Source: Mucilaginibacter rigui (GTDB taxonomy: Bacteria; Bacteroidota; Bacteroidia; Sphingobacteriales; Sphingobacteriaceae). Taken from it: 64,000 nt of DNA. This document shows, piece after piece, positions 35,380 through 43,184 of this stretch (its first letter is position 1; every line of letters starts with the position of its first letter). The notes beneath the pieces were generated by a model, which did no database searches, was not told the origin of the DNA, and worked only from the letters and a program-made list of their open reading frames with translations. A program made the translations under genes and the position numbers. The DNA lies in the NCBI RefSeq assembly GCF_014773275.1, contig NZ_JACWMW010000002.1, forward strand, positions 124,001 through 188,000. The letters are read 5' to 3'.

Positions 35380-35877
35380 TTATTGATTTAAAGGTGCCTC
35401 TACTAATTTGTCTTTACCATATATAAAATCTTTCCTCAGGTAATCCGAAGGAACGATATCGCCATCCAGGTATATTGCTTCTTTAGGGCAAGCCTCTTCG
35501 CATAAGCCGCAAAAAATACAGCGCAACATGTTTATCTCGTAAACTGCTGCGTATTTTTCTTCACGATATAAGTTTTCTTCGCCTTTCTGGCGCTCGGCAG
35601 CCTGCATGGTAATAGCCTCGGCCGGGCACGATAGTGCGCAAAGGCCACAGGCAGTACAACGCTCCGCACCATTCTCATCGCGTTTTAGCGAGTGCATGCC
35701 ACGAAAGTTTTCAGAAAACTCGCGCTTTTGCTCGGGGTACTGTATAGTAACCGGTTTTTTGAAGAAGTGCTTCATTGTGATGGCCAGGCCGCTCACAATA
35801 GCAGGCAGGTAAGCACGCTCTAAAAAGTTGAGCGGTTTAACTGTTAATTGTTTCTTTTTATTACTTAATGATTCCAT
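35380..35877 (-). CDS. nuoI: NADH-quinone oxidoreductase subunit I
   Basis: 165 residues. It carries the two 4Fe-4S clusters (N6a and N6b) that lead electrons to NuoB: CTACGLCALSCPAEAI and CIFCGLCEEACPKEAI. The N-terminal amphipathic segment (LNFLERAYLPAIVSGLAITMKHFFKK) lies along the membrane. It follows nuoH by 15 bases. Confidence 0.97.
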   Translation of the reverse strand: MESLSNKKKQLTVKPLNFLERAYLPAIVSGLAITMKHFFKKPVTIQYPEQKREFSENFRGMHSLKRDENGAERCTACGLCALSCPAEAITMQAAERQKGEENLYREEKYAAVYEINMLRCIFCGLCEEACPKEAIYLDGDIVPSDYLRKDFIYGKDKLVEAPLNQ

Positions 35878-35892
35878 TTACTACCTCTCAAA

Positions 35893-36924
35893 CTAATTAA
35901 GTAAAGTGATTACTACACCGGTAACAACAATATTTGCTATAGCCAATGGTATCAATATTTTCCAGCCCAGGTCCATCAACTGATCGTAACGGAAACGCGG
36001 GATTGTCCAGCGTACCCACATAAAGAAGAAGATGAACAGGAATATTTTTGCGAAGAACACCGCGGTACCAATAAGCGGGCCTGCAATAGGGCCAACGTGT
36101 GCGGCAACCCAATCCATCCCCGGGTAATTATAGCCACCAAAATATAAGGTGGCCATTACTGCCGATGAGATGAACATGTTTATATATTCGGCAAACAGGT
36201 AAAAACCAAGTTTCATTGACGAGTATTCGGTGTGGTAACCACCAACAAGCTCGGTTTCGCACTCAGGTAAATCAAATGGTGTACGGTTGGTTTCGGCAAA
36301 GGCACAAACCAGGAACAGGATAAACCCTACTGGCTGGTAAAGCACGTTCCAGTGCCAGCCGTGTTGCTGCTGGGCAATTTCGCCAAGGCTTAAAGTACCC
36401 GTAACCAATAACAGGGCGATGATAGAAAGCCCCATTGAAATTTCGTAACTGATGTTTTGCGATGCCGCACGGATAGCACCTAATAAAGAGTATTTATTGT
36501 TTGATGCCCAGCCACCTATCATTACACCGTATACACCCAGCGATACCACGCCGAAAATGTACAGGATGCCTACGTTAATATCTGTAACCTGCAGGGGGAT
36601 AACCTTGCCGCCTATCACCATATTTTGCCCCCATGGTATAACTGCCGAACCAATACATGCGGTAAGGATAGCTAACGAAGGGCCAACGATGAACAGGAAC
36701 GGCGTTGCATTAGTTGGGATGATCTCTTCTTTCAAAAACATCTTGCCACCATCGGCCAGTGGCTGTAAAATACCCCATGGGCCAGCACGGTTAGGGCCAA
36801 CCCTATCCTGAAAAAATGCCGCTATCTTGCGCTCGGCATAGGTAGAATACATGGCTATTACCAGGCTTATCAGAAATATAATAATGATGAGGCCAAATTT
36901 TATGGCAATGTCTGCTAATTCCAT
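35893..36924 (-). CDS. nuoH: NADH-quinone oxidoreductase subunit H
   Basis: 343 residues, eight membrane helices. It forms the quinone entry chamber. YAERKIAAFFQDRVGPNRAGPWGILQPLADGGKMFLKEEIIP is the family hallmark, with further conserved FAETNRTPFDLPECETELVGGYHTEYSSMKLGFYLFAEY and the loop WVRWTIPRFRYDQLMDLGWK. The start codon overlaps the nuoG stop by one base. Confidence 0.97.
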   Translation of the reverse strand: MELADIAIKFGLIIIIFLISLVIAMYSTYAERKIAAFFQDRVGPNRAGPWGILQPLADGGKMFLKEEIIPTNATPFLFIVGPSLAILTACIGSAVIPWGQNMVIGGKVIPLQVTDINVGILYIFGVVSLGVYGVMIGGWASNNKYSLLGAIRAASQNISYEISMGLSIIALLLVTGTLSLGEIAQQQHGWHWNVLYQPVGFILFLVCAFAETNRTPFDLPECETELVGGYHTEYSSMKLGFYLFAEYINMFISSAVMATLYFGGYNYPGMDWVAAHVGPIAGPLIGTAVFFAKIFLFIFFFMWVRWTIPRFRYDQLMDLGWKILIPLAIANIVVTGVVITLLN

Positions 36925-37922
36925 TACAGGCGTGTCTCCCTTTCAAATTGTTCTTTATTCGCTTCTATCAATACCGGGTTGGTTTTTACAACCGGCAGTG
37001 GGTGCAGCGTATCATAGTGGTTTGAGCTGATAACAGATTTATGCGATACTTTACGCGGGCCTTCTATCACCCAGTCACTGGTTTTCTTTTTATCAAAACG
37101 GCAGGTGTTGCAAATAAATTCTTCTGCCTCGCCGTACTCATCTTTACGCGCGGTTACACGGATAACATCCTCGCCCTTATACCATAAGGTTACTTTACCG
37201 CAGCATTTAGGGTTCTCGCATTCGCGATGCGCCTCAACAGGTTTGGTGAACCAAACACGGTTTTTAAAGCGGAAGGTTTTATCGGTTAATGCGCCTACCG
37301 GGCAAACATCAATTACGTTGCCTGAGAAATCGTTATCAACAGCCTTTTGGATGTAGGTTGAAATTTCTGAATGATCGCCGCGGTTTAAGATGCCGTGGAT
37401 ACGGTGATCGGTTATCTGGTCGGCAACAAAAACACAACGGTAGCACAGAATACAGCGCGTCATGTGCAGTTGTATCTTATCACCAATATCTATCTTCTCG
37501 AATGTACGGCGGTCAAACTCATAACGGGTTTTAGCAGCGCCGTGCTCGTAGCCTAAATCCTGTAAATGGCACTCGCCAGCCTGGTCGCAAACCGGGCAAT
37601 CCAGCGGGTGGTTAATCAATAACATTTCTACCACACCTTTACGCGCCTCAATAACCTCCGGCGAAGTGATGTTTTTCACTTCCATGCCATCCATTACCGT
37701 TGTACGGCAGCTGGCTACCAGCTTTGGCATAGGGCGCGGGTCTTTTTCAGAACCCTTTGTTACCTGCACCAAACAGGTACGGCATTTACCGCCGCTGCCT
37801 TCTAGCTTTGAGTAATAGCACATAGCCGGCGGGACAATGTCACCACCTATCATCCTTGCGGCGTTCAGGATGGTTGTCCCGGCTTCTACTTCAATAGGAA
37901 ATCCGTCTATTGTTACTTTCAT
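36924..37922 (-). CDS. nuoG: NADH-quinone oxidoreductase subunit G, short form
   Basis: 332 residues. An N-terminal 2Fe-2S ferredoxin domain has Cys35, Cys47, Cys50 and Cys72. The His-Cys3 cluster is at HPLDCPVCDQAGEC (His105, Cys109, Cys112, Cys118), and a 4Fe-4S cluster uses Cys157, Cys160, Cys163 and Cys207. Another cysteine group (235, 240, 241, 271, 274) may bind a further cluster. The protein then ends; the long molybdopterin-oxidoreductase-like domain of E. coli NuoG (908 residues) is missing. The stop is directly coupled to nuoH and the frame is clean, so this is a genuine short form rather than a frameshift. Confidence 0.93.
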   Translation of the reverse strand: MKVTIDGFPIEVEAGTTILNAARMIGGDIVPPAMCYYSKLEGSGGKCRTCLVQVTKGSEKDPRPMPKLVASCRTTVMDGMEVKNITSPEVIEARKGVVEMLLINHPLDCPVCDQAGECHLQDLGYEHGAAKTRYEFDRRTFEKIDIGDKIQLHMTRCILCYRCVFVADQITDHRIHGILNRGDHSEISTYIQKAVDNDFSGNVIDVCPVGALTDKTFRFKNRVWFTKPVEAHRECENPKCCGKVTLWYKGEDVIRVTARKDEYGEAEEFICNTCRFDKKKTSDWVIEGPRKVSHKSVISSNHYDTLHPLPVVKTNPVLIEANKEQFERETRL

Positions 37923-37980
37923 TGACTTATCGTCCTTTTTATATTTTCTATCACCGTTACCGGCGATTATTATTCTTGTA

Positions 37981-38056
37981 TGTCATTGCGAGCGTAGCGC
38001 GGCAATCTTAGCATATCCTACTATTCTATGAGATTGCTTCGTTCCTCGCAATGACA
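37981..38056. repeat. Palindromic repeat element inside the nuo operon
   Basis: TGTCATTGCGAG at 37981-37992 pairs with CTCGCAATGACA at 38045-38056, and the flanking GCGGCAATCT and AGATTGCTTC continue the stem, giving imperfect arms of about 27 bases. It fills half of the 154-base gap between nuoF and nuoG. A near full copy is at 56596-56678 and single arms are at 34385-34411, 54991-55015 and 9633-9659. Confidence 0.75.
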
Positions 38057-38076
38057 TAGTTTATTAGATACTTTAT

Positions 38077-39441
38077 TTAACTCGCCGCTTCTTCCAATTT
38101 AGGCAACGGGTCTGCATAATGCGCTAACCCAAAATTACGGGTTGTTGCTTCATGCGGATGCGTTACATGCCATTCAAACTCGTCCCTGAAGTGGCGGATA
38201 GCACTGGCCACCGGCCATGCTGCCGCGTCGCCCAGCGGGCAAATTGTATTACCTTCAATTTTTTTGGATACATCAACCAGCAGGTCCATGTCGCTCATTT
38301 TACCGTGGCCGTATTCCAGGCGGTGTAAAACTTTTTCCATCCAGCCGGTACCTTCGCGGCAAGGCGAACATTGTCCGCAGCTTTCATGGTGATAGAACCT
38401 TGCAAAGTTCCAGGTGTTGCGTACAATACACTGGTCTTCATCATAAGCTATAAAACCACCTGATCCCATCATGGTACCGCTCACGAAACCACCATCAGCC
38501 AATGATTCGTAGCTCATCAGGCGGCCTTCGCCGTTAATAGTTTTCATGAACAGGTTAGCCGGTAAGATCGGTACAGACGAACCACCCGCAACAACTGCTT
38601 TTAAGCGTTTGCCGTTGGCAATGCCTCCGCAATATTCATCGCTATATAAAAATTCTTCAACAGGCAGGCCAAGGTCAATTTCGTAAACACCCGGTTTTTT
38701 CAGGTTACCACCTGCCGAGATCAGTTTTGTACCGGTACTGCGGCCAATACCAACTTTTGCGTACTCGTCGCCACCTTCGTTAATGATAGGCACAACTGCC
38801 GCTATTGATTCAACATTGTTTACCACCGTTGGGCAGCCATACAAACCTGCAATAGCCGGGAACGGGGGTTTTATCCTCGGGTTACCACGTTTACCTTCCA
38901 GTGATTCTAACAAAGCGGTTTCTTCGCCACAGATGTAAGCGCCACCGCCTGGTTGTACGTAAAGCTCCAGGTCGTAACCGCTGCCTAAAATATTTTTACC
39001 CAAAAAGCCTTTTGCTTTTGCTTCGGCAATGGCTTTTTCAAGGATGCGGATCTGCGGCATCATTTCGCCGCGCACGTATATGAATGATGTTTTTGCACCC
39101 AGCGCAAAACTGGCTACTATCATCCCCTCAATTAATAAGTGAGGGATGTAGGTCATCAAATAACGGTCTTTAAAAGTACCGGGTTCAGATTCATCAGCAT
39201 TACAAACCAGGTAACGGGCAACACCCTCCGGTTTAGCCAAAAAGCTCCATTTCATTCCGGTAGGGAAACCTGCGCCACCACGGCCGCGCAAGCCCGATTT
39301 TTTAACCTCTTCCACCACTTCATCAGGGGTGAGGGTTTTCAGGGCTTTTTCAACAGCAGCGTAACCGCCTTTTGAGCGGTAAACATCAAATGTATTGATG
39401 CCGGGTACGTTTATATGTTCTAAAAGTAATTTACGTGCCAT
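38077..39441 (-). CDS. nuoF: NADH-quinone oxidoreductase subunit F
   Basis: 454 residues, the NADH-oxidising subunit. [17 protein letters not shown] and [19 protein letters not shown] form the NADH and FMN sites; [13 protein letters not shown] with a later NTICPLGDA holds the N3 4Fe-4S cluster. It works with NuoE and NuoG in the hydrophilic arm. Its start overlaps the nuoE stop by one base. Confidence 0.97.
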   Translation of the reverse strand: MARKLLLEHINVPGINTFDVYRSKGGYAAVEKALKTLTPDEVVEEVKKSGLRGRGGAGFPTGMKWSFLAKPEGVARYLVCNADESEPGTFKDRYLMTYIPHLLIEGMIVASFALGAKTSFIYVRGEMMPQIRILEKAIAEAKAKGFLGKNILGSGYDLELYVQPGGGAYICGEETALLESLEGKRGNPRIKPPFPAIAGLYGCPTVVNNVESIAAVVPIINEGGDEYAKVGIGRSTGTKLISAGGNLKKPGVYEIDLGLPVEEFLYSDEYCGGIANGKRLKAVVAGGSSVPILPANLFMKTINGEGRLMSYESLADGGFVSGTMMGSGGFIAYDEDQCIVRNTWNFARFYHHESCGQCSPCREGTGWMEKVLHRLEYGHGKMSDMDLLVDVSKKIEGNTICPLGDAAAWPVASAIRHFRDEFEWHVTHPHEATTRNFGLAHYADPLPKLEEAAS

Positions 39442-39965
39442 TAGTTGTTCGCCTTTCCTTTTAGGTCACTAATCAGTTTGTCAACCGACTCAGTGGTTAA
39501 GTTCTCGTAAAAAGTGTACTCGGGGCCAATTTGCAGTACCGGGCCATAGCCACAGGCAGCAAGGCATTCAACACCTCTCCAGCTAAATAAACCATCGGGG
39601 GTAACATCACCTTCTTTAACACCAAGCGTTTTTTCTATATGCTCCATTATTGGGGTTGCGCCAACAATTTCGCAGGGACCTGTACGGCAAACTTCAAGCA
39701 TGTACTTGCCCTGGGGCTTTAAAAAGTACATGGTGTAAAACGATGCTACCTCGTAAACCTCTATCGGCTGGATAGAAAGATATTCGGCAACTTTATCCAT
39801 TGCGGGTGCACTTACCCAGCCAAACTCGGCCTGTACCAAATGCAGTATAGGCAGCAAGGCCGATTTTTGTTTTCCCTCGGGGTAACGGCTCACCACATCA
39901 GCAAATTTGCTGAGCAATTCCGGCGAAAATGTTACCGGTGTATTGGTATCCTGTACACTAAGCAT
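39441..39965 (-). CDS. nuoE: NADH-quinone oxidoreductase subunit E
   Basis: 174 residues, thioredoxin-like 2Fe-2S protein (cluster N1a). The cluster ligands are in VCRTGPCEIVGA and ECLAACGYGPVLQI. The N-terminal helical part includes YPEGKQKSALLPILHLVQAEFGWVS, typical of the family. It overlaps nuoD by 8 bases. Confidence 0.97.
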   Translation of the reverse strand: MLSVQDTNTPVTFSPELLSKFADVVSRYPEGKQKSALLPILHLVQAEFGWVSAPAMDKVAEYLSIQPIEVYEVASFYTMYFLKPQGKYMLEVCRTGPCEIVGATPIMEHIEKTLGVKEGDVTPDGLFSWRGVECLAACGYGPVLQIGPEYTFYENLTTESVDKLISDLKGKANN

Positions 39966-41169
39966 CTAACTCTCCGGCTATAACGTTTAAACTACTCATG
40001 TTAATAATAGCATCAGATAATAACATCCCCCGGCTCATTGGCGCATACATCTGGTAGTTGATAAAGCTTGGCCTGCGGAAATGCAAACGATATGGCGAGC
40101 GGCCACCATCATTAACCAAGTAAAATCCTAACTCACCATTTGCTCCTTCAACCGCGTGGTAAACCTCGGCATTGGGGGTTTCTACCTCGCCCATCACTAT
40201 TTTAAAGTGATAGATCAAAGCTTCCATGTTATTATATACTTCCTCTTTTGGAGGCAGGTAAAAGGCCGGCACATCCGCGTGGAATATATCCGACGGTTCT
40301 TTTTCTATCTTGTTCAGCGCCTGCTCAATAATGCGGAGGCTCTGCCACATTTCTTCGTTACGTACCAAAAAGCGGTTGTAAACGTCGCCGTTCTCGCCAA
40401 CCGGCACTTCAAAATCAAAATCTTCGTATGATGAATACGGCTCCATGGCCCTTACATCATAATCAACACCTGTAGCACGCAATATCGGGCCGCTCCAACT
40501 GTAGCTTAAGGCTTGCTCCTGGGTAACCGCCGCTACATCCCTTGTACGGTCAATAAATATCCTGTTACGGTTAAAAAGAGCTTCAAACTCACGCAATACC
40601 GGCGGGAATTTCTGAATGAACTTACGGATCTTGTTAAAGGCGATGGTATTGAAATTACGCTCGAAACCACCAATGCGGCCAATGTTTGTTGTTAAACGCG
40701 AGCCGCATATCTCTTCATAAATTTCGTAGATCTCCTCGCGGTACTCCATCATGTAAAGGAAACCCGTGAAGGCACCTGTATCAACACCCAATACGCCGTT
40801 ACACACAATATGATCTGCAATACGGGCCAGTTCCATGATAATTACACGCATGTAATCAACACGTTTTGGCATTTGTATATTCAGCATTTTTTCAACCGTC
40901 ATATGCCAGCCCATGTTGTTTATGGGCGATGAGCAATAATTAAGGCGGTCGGTAAGTGGTGTTATCTGGTAGAACGGGCGGTGTTCGGCAATTTTTTCGA
41001 ATGCGCGGTGAATGTAGCCTATGGTTGATACGCCGCTAACAATACGTTCGCCATCCAACTGCAATACATTCTGGAACACGCCATGTGTTGCAGGGTGAGT
41101 TGGCCCCAGGTTTAGCGTGGAGTATTCCGTTTGCGGATCGTTATCAGTATATACCGGGTGGTTCTGCAT
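39958..41169 (-). CDS. nuoD: NADH-quinone oxidoreductase subunit D
   Basis: 403 residues, the 49-kDa subunit forming the quinone site with NuoB. LNLGPTHPATHGVFQNVLQLDGERI, GYIHRAFEKIAEHRPFYQITPLTDRLNYCSSPINN and GAFTGFLYMMEYREEIYEIYEEICGSRLTTNIGRIGG are hallmark segments related to NiFe-hydrogenase large subunits. The C-terminus ends in SLNVIAGELDA, with the family's terminal Asp region. NuoC is encoded separately, not fused. Confidence 0.97.
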   Translation of the reverse strand: MQNHPVYTDNDPQTEYSTLNLGPTHPATHGVFQNVLQLDGERIVSGVSTIGYIHRAFEKIAEHRPFYQITPLTDRLNYCSSPINNMGWHMTVEKMLNIQMPKRVDYMRVIIMELARIADHIVCNGVLGVDTGAFTGFLYMMEYREEIYEIYEEICGSRLTTNIGRIGGFERNFNTIAFNKIRKFIQKFPPVLREFEALFNRNRIFIDRTRDVAAVTQEQALSYSWSGPILRATGVDYDVRAMEPYSSYEDFDFEVPVGENGDVYNRFLVRNEEMWQSLRIIEQALNKIEKEPSDIFHADVPAFYLPPKEEVYNNMEALIYHFKIVMGEVETPNAEVYHAVEGANGELGFYLVNDGGRSPYRLHFRRPSFINYQMYAPMSRGMLLSDAIINMSSLNVIAGELDA

Positions 41170-41174
41170 GTATG

Positions 41175-41678
41175 TTATCTCCCGAAAAAGTAATCTTTTT
41201 TATCAATACGGTTTGGATCTTCCAGCGGGAATTCCTTCCTCATCGGGAATACCGTCATGTCATCAACATTCAGTATCCGGCGCAGGTCGGGGTGCCCGTC
41301 AAATATCACCCCAAAAAAGTCGTATGTTTCACGCTCCATCCAGTTGGCGCCATCCCACAGGGTTGTTGCTGTAGGGATGTGCAGGTCTTCTAAAGTAAGG
41401 TAAACCTTTATACGGATACGTGTATTGGTTGTTAAGCTATGCAGGTGATATATTACACCTATCTGCTTTTCCTGTTCGGGATAATGGATGGCGGTAATAT
41501 CTGTTAAATAGATGAACTGTAAAGCTGCATCTGTTTTCAGATAAGCAAGCACATCATGTATCAGTTCTTTACTGGTTTCAACAGTAAGCAGGCCGTAATC
41601 GGCACCTGTTTGTGTAACCTGGCCGGCAAATTTATCCGTCAGCTTTTGTACAAGTTCTTCGTTTGATATTTTGCCCAT
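41175..41678 (-). CDS. nuoC: NADH-quinone oxidoreductase subunit C
   Basis: 167 residues, the 30-kDa subunit. The signature ERETYDFFGVIFDGHPDLRRIL is present near residues 119-141, and FPLEDPN before the end matches the family. It stabilises the NuoB-NuoD module. One-base overlap with nuoB and 5 bases to nuoD show tight coupling. Confidence 0.96.
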   Translation of the reverse strand: MGKISNEELVQKLTDKFAGQVTQTGADYGLLTVETSKELIHDVLAYLKTDAALQFIYLTDITAIHYPEQEKQIGVIYHLHSLTTNTRIRIKVYLTLEDLHIPTATTLWDGANWMERETYDFFGVIFDGHPDLRRILNVDDMTVFPMRKEFPLEDPNRIDKKDYFFGR

Positions 41679-42220
41679 TATTGAATTCCGTATTTAGCCA
41701 GTAATGCCTGGTACTTCGGCTCACTGCGCCTGCGCAATGTTTCGGTACGTACCAATTCCTGTATTGCCATAAAACCATCAATAATTGCCTCGGGGCGTGG
41801 CGGGCAGCCGGGCACGTAGACATCAACCGGTATAACCTCGTCAATACCCTGCAAAACAGAATATGTATCAAATATACCACCGCTTGATGCACAGGCACCT
41901 ACAGCCATTACCCAACGGGGCTCGGCCATTTGCAAATAAACCTGGCGTAAAACCGGACCCATTTTTTTAGATATAGTGCCCATTACCATCAACAGATCGG
42001 CCTGGCGTGGCGAAAAGCTTAAACGCTCGGCACCAAACCTGCTCAGATCGTAATGCGAACCCATGGTAGCCATAAATTCGATACCACAGCATGAAGTTGC
42101 AAATGGCAGTGGCCATAATGAATTTGCACGAGCTACGCCTATTGCCTTATCAAGCGATGTGGCAAAAAACCCAACTCCTTCTACACCGGCCGGAGCATCA
42201 ACTATTTGAATATCACTCAT
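41678..42220 (-). CDS. nuoB: NADH-quinone oxidoreductase subunit B
   Basis: 180 residues, carries cluster N2. [62 protein letters not shown] contain the four cysteine ligands, including the adjacent pair. It passes electrons to quinone. A separate promoter appears to lie in the 117-base gap to nuoA. Confidence 0.97.
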   Translation of the reverse strand: MSDIQIVDAPAGVEGVGFFATSLDKAIGVARANSLWPLPFATSCCGIEFMATMGSHYDLSRFGAERLSFSPRQADLLMVMGTISKKMGPVLRQVYLQMAEPRWVMAVGACASSGGIFDTYSVLQGIDEVIPVDVYVPGCPPRPEAIIDGFMAIQELVRTETLRRRSEPKYQALLAKYGIQ

Positions 42221-42265
42221 TAATTCTTATCAAATAAAATTAACTCATCGGTTAAAACCGATAGG

Positions 42266-42294
42266 CAAATTTACAATAAATACGTTGTAACAAA
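42266..42294 (-). promoter_or_regulatory. Probable promoter of nuoB onward, with a 5' leader hairpin
   Basis: On the minus strand a TTTG (42291-42294) is followed after 17 bases by TAAATTTG (42266-42273), fitting the TTTG / TAnnTTTG consensus. The leader of about 40 bases then carries ATCGGTT-TT-AACCGAT (42247-42262). This would let nuoB-N be transcribed apart from nuoA. Confidence 0.55.
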
Positions 42295-42337
42295 TACACT
42301 ATGAAGGTTTCTGAAATATATTTAGAATCAATCTAAA

Positions 42338-42709
42338 CTAATCCCAGTTTAAAGCGCCTTTTTTGATGATGTAGATAAAACCTGCAAGCAGCGTAGCCAT
42401 AAAGATAAACATCTCTATCATGCCGTCTCTGCCCAGATCGCGGAAGTTTACCGCCCACGGGTACATAAAAATAACCTCCACATCAAACAACACAAAAAGT
42501 ATTGCTACCAGGAAGTATTTAATTGACATTGGCGTTCGGGCGTTACCAATAACCTCAATACCCGACTCGAACGGGGTGAGCTTATCTTTTGTTACGCGTT
42601 TAGGGCCTATTTTGTGGGTTACAAACATGGTTGTAACAACAAACCCCAGGGCTACCAGCATCTGGAATATGATTGGCAAATAATTAACCGGTAAACTTTG
42701 TAATTCCAT
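42338..42709 (-). CDS. nuoA: NADH-quinone oxidoreductase subunit A
   Basis: 123 residues from the ATG at 42707-42709 (an earlier ATG at 42724 would begin inside the promoter box). Three membrane helices. PFESGIEVIGNARTPMSIKYFLVAILFVLFDVEVIFMYPWA is the family core, with the conserved Glu and Asp of helix 2. It is the first gene of the nuo cluster; 117 bases separate it from nuoB. Confidence 0.96.
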   Translation of the reverse strand: MELQSLPVNYLPIIFQMLVALGFVVTTMFVTHKIGPKRVTKDKLTPFESGIEVIGNARTPMSIKYFLVAILFVLFDVEVIFMYPWAVNFRDLGRDGMIEMFIFMATLLAGFIYIIKKGALNWD

Positions 42710-42713
42710 GCTG

Positions 42714-42721
42714 CAAATATA
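42714..42721 (-). promoter_or_regulatory. Candidate -7 element of nuoA
   Basis: It reads TATATTTG on the minus strand, a perfect TAnnTTTG box. Only four bases separate it from the chosen nuoA ATG, so the transcript would be leaderless. A T-rich stretch from the neighbouring hairpin occupies the -33 position. Confidence 0.5.
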
Positions 42722-42737
42722 CAAATGAGTGCATAAT

Positions 42738-42768
42738 AAAAAAGCCCCTTTTTTGAAGGGGCTTTTTT
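42738..42768. terminator. Hairpin terminator between divergent nuoA and peptide gene 2
   Basis: AAAAAAGCCCCTT at 42738-42750 pairs with AAGGGGCTTTTTT at 42756-42768, a GC-rich stem with T runs in both directions. Neither flanking gene ends here: nuoA and the peptide gene both start on either side. It may back up the TPR-gene terminator at 43137-43166 or end a short unannotated transcript. Confidence 0.75.
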
Positions 42769-42818
42769 ATGTTAAATGGCAATGAGTTATTTATTCATTC
42801 TGTTCATTTTCAGGCACC

Positions 42819-42857
42819 TTAATACAAGTTTAAAAAATATTCTCCAACTTGTATTAA
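42819..42857. promoter_or_regulatory. Perfect 12-base inverted repeat upstream of peptide gene 2
   Basis: TTAATACAAGTT at 42819-42830 and AACTTGTATTAA at 42846-42857 are exact complements with 15 bases between. It begins 111 bases before the peptide ATG. It could be an operator or a leader hairpin; no similar element precedes peptide gene 1. Confidence 0.5.
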
Positions 42858-42929
42858 AGGAGCATACACTTTATAAATGCCGCCTAAATGCATGGGTGTA
42901 ATCATGTTAACCAATTAATCTTTATTTAT

Positions 42930-43133
42930 ATGAAAAAATTTAACCGACTTAGCAGAGAAGAGATGAAAAGTGTAACTGGTGGATTAAGGCCAAAGAATGA
43001 TGAATGTTCATCAATTGATGGACCTTGCTCAATGGGAACATGCCCGGATGCTTGCGAGTGCGTTATTCCTGCTTTTGACCACAGCCGGTCACATTGCGAA
43101 TCACGATATGTTGAGATACCAGAACCTTTATAA
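42930..43133 (+). CDS. Double-glycine leader peptide with six-cysteine core (candidate secreted peptide 2)
   Basis: 67 residues from the ATG at 42930. The leader MKKFNRLSREEMKSVTGG ends in Gly17-Gly18 and shares EMKSVxGG at the same positions with the peptide at 28800. The core of 49 residues has six cysteines (26, 33, 38, 42, 44, 56), with a cluster TCPDACEC, and a proline-rich end. The core sequences of the two peptides are unrelated apart from cysteine count. Export by a C39-type ABC transporter is expected for such leaders but no such gene is here. A hairpin terminator follows directly. Confidence 0.8.
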   Translation: MKKFNRLSREEMKSVTGGLRPKNDECSSIDGPCSMGTCPDACECVIPAFDHSRSHCESRYVEIPEPL

Positions 43134-43136
43134 AAT

Positions 43137-43166
43137 AAAAGAGCCCCTTTTTAAAGGGGCTCTTTT
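43137..43166. terminator. Bidirectional terminator between peptide gene 2 and the TPR gene
   Basis: AAAAGAGCCCCTTT at 43137-43150 pairs with AAAGGGGCTCTTTT at 43153-43166 around TT, with T runs on both strands. It starts 3 bases after the peptide stop and 18 bases beyond the TPR-gene stop. Confidence 0.85.
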
Positions 43167-43184
43167 ATTATTATCAGCTTAAGG

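Noticed and set aside
36924..37922. NuoG truncated by frameshift
   Set aside because: The stop overlaps the nuoH start by one base and no continuation of the domain is found in other frames, so the gene end is natural.
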